Shown piece by piece: positions 5,916 to 6,059 of a stretch of DNA of 6,059 bases. Every line of letters starts with the position of its first letter. Position 1 is the first letter of the stretch. This DNA is from an uncultured Leucobacter sp. Lineage in GTDB: Bacteria; Actinomycetota; Actinomycetes; Actinomycetales; Microbacteriaceae. Below the pieces are notes generated by a model. That model was given only the letters and a program-made list of their open reading frames with translations, was not told where the DNA came from and made no database searches. The position numbers were made by a program, and so were the translations under genes. Location of the stretch: contig CAMFIY010000176.1 of NCBI GenBank assembly GCA_945952575.1, positions 1 through 6,059 of the forward strand, written 5' to 3'.

Positions 5916-6059
5916 TCAGTCTAGCGCGCGTGCCTGACGCAGGACGCGGTAGCCCTTCGCCGGGTCGAAGCCGTGGATCTCCCGGGTATCGAGCACGGCC
6001 ATGAAGTCGAGCACCTCGCGCGTGATGACCTGCCCGGGCACCAGCACGGGGAACCCGGG
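5916..6059 (-). CDS. Orn/Lys/Arg decarboxylase, C-terminal fragment (5' partial)
   Basis: Reading the minus strand from the right edge gives 47 codons and a TGA at 5916-5918. The peptide begins PGFPVLVPGQVITREVLDFM and continues to EIHGFDPAKGYRVLRQARALD. GFPVLVPGQVIT matches the PPGxPxxxPGExxT motif in the C-terminal domain of the PLP-dependent ornithine/lysine/arginine decarboxylase group. EIHG plus a Gly-Tyr-Arg-Val-Leu ending fits the extreme C-terminus of that family, so only the last part of the gene is present and the catalytic lysine is not visible. Such enzymes decarboxylate basic amino acids to diamines for polyamine supply or acid resistance; which amino acid is used cannot be judged here. 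The frame is open to the window end. The Lrp/AsnC gene follows 22 bases downstream. The piece is short, but the motif match is good. Confidence 0.82.
   Translation of the reverse strand, partial: PGFPVLVPGQVITREVLDFMAVLDTREIHGFDPAKGYRVLRQARALD

Noticed and set aside
5309..6004. 231-codon plus-strand open frame across the minus-strand regulator
   Set aside because: It is antisense to a clear Lrp/AsnC gene and to the decarboxylase tail, and has no recognisable features.

Overview
This window is high-GC, gene-dense DNA with almost no intergenic space. Actinobacterial features include GTG and ATG starts, TGA stops on every gene, four-base start/stop overlaps and an LAAC-type lipobox. A Microbacteriaceae-like actinomycete is my best guess, but that is an inference from style and motifs only.

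Positions 3-5420 (plus strand) read as one compact operon running off the left edge. The order is an OppD/DppD-type ATPase (5' truncated), an OppF/DppF-type ATPase, a family 5 substrate-binding lipoprotein, a 69-residue GatC/AtzG-like small protein, an amidase-signature hydrolase with an intact Lys-Ser-Ser triad, and an Lrp/AsnC-type regulator. Junctions are ATGA, ATGA, a 22-base gap, TGATG and GTGA, so translation is probably coupled along most of the unit. The permeases are not in the window and probably lie upstream. The unit looks like an import-hydrolyse-sense module: an extracellular amide is captured, imported and cleaved in the cytoplasm by a two-subunit amidase, with an amino-acid-sensing type regulator as the last gene.

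Positions 5429-6059 (minus strand) hold a second unit: the C-terminal tail of an Orn/Lys/Arg decarboxylase (cut by the right edge), then 22 bases later a second Lrp/AsnC regulator. The two regulator genes converge with 8 bases between them. A 22-base perfect palindrome covers both stop codons and probably serves as a shared transcription end.

The most interesting points are the small-subunit/amidase pair, the allophanate-hydrolase-like nucleophile motif in an amidase lacking the usual C-terminal domain of that family, the apparent loss of the peptide-amine-binding Asp in the binding protein (suggesting a non-peptide cargo), and the palindrome shared by two converging paralogous regulators. 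No RNA genes, insertion sequences, CRISPR arrays or clear promoters were seen. No stretch over 300 bases lacks a gene.
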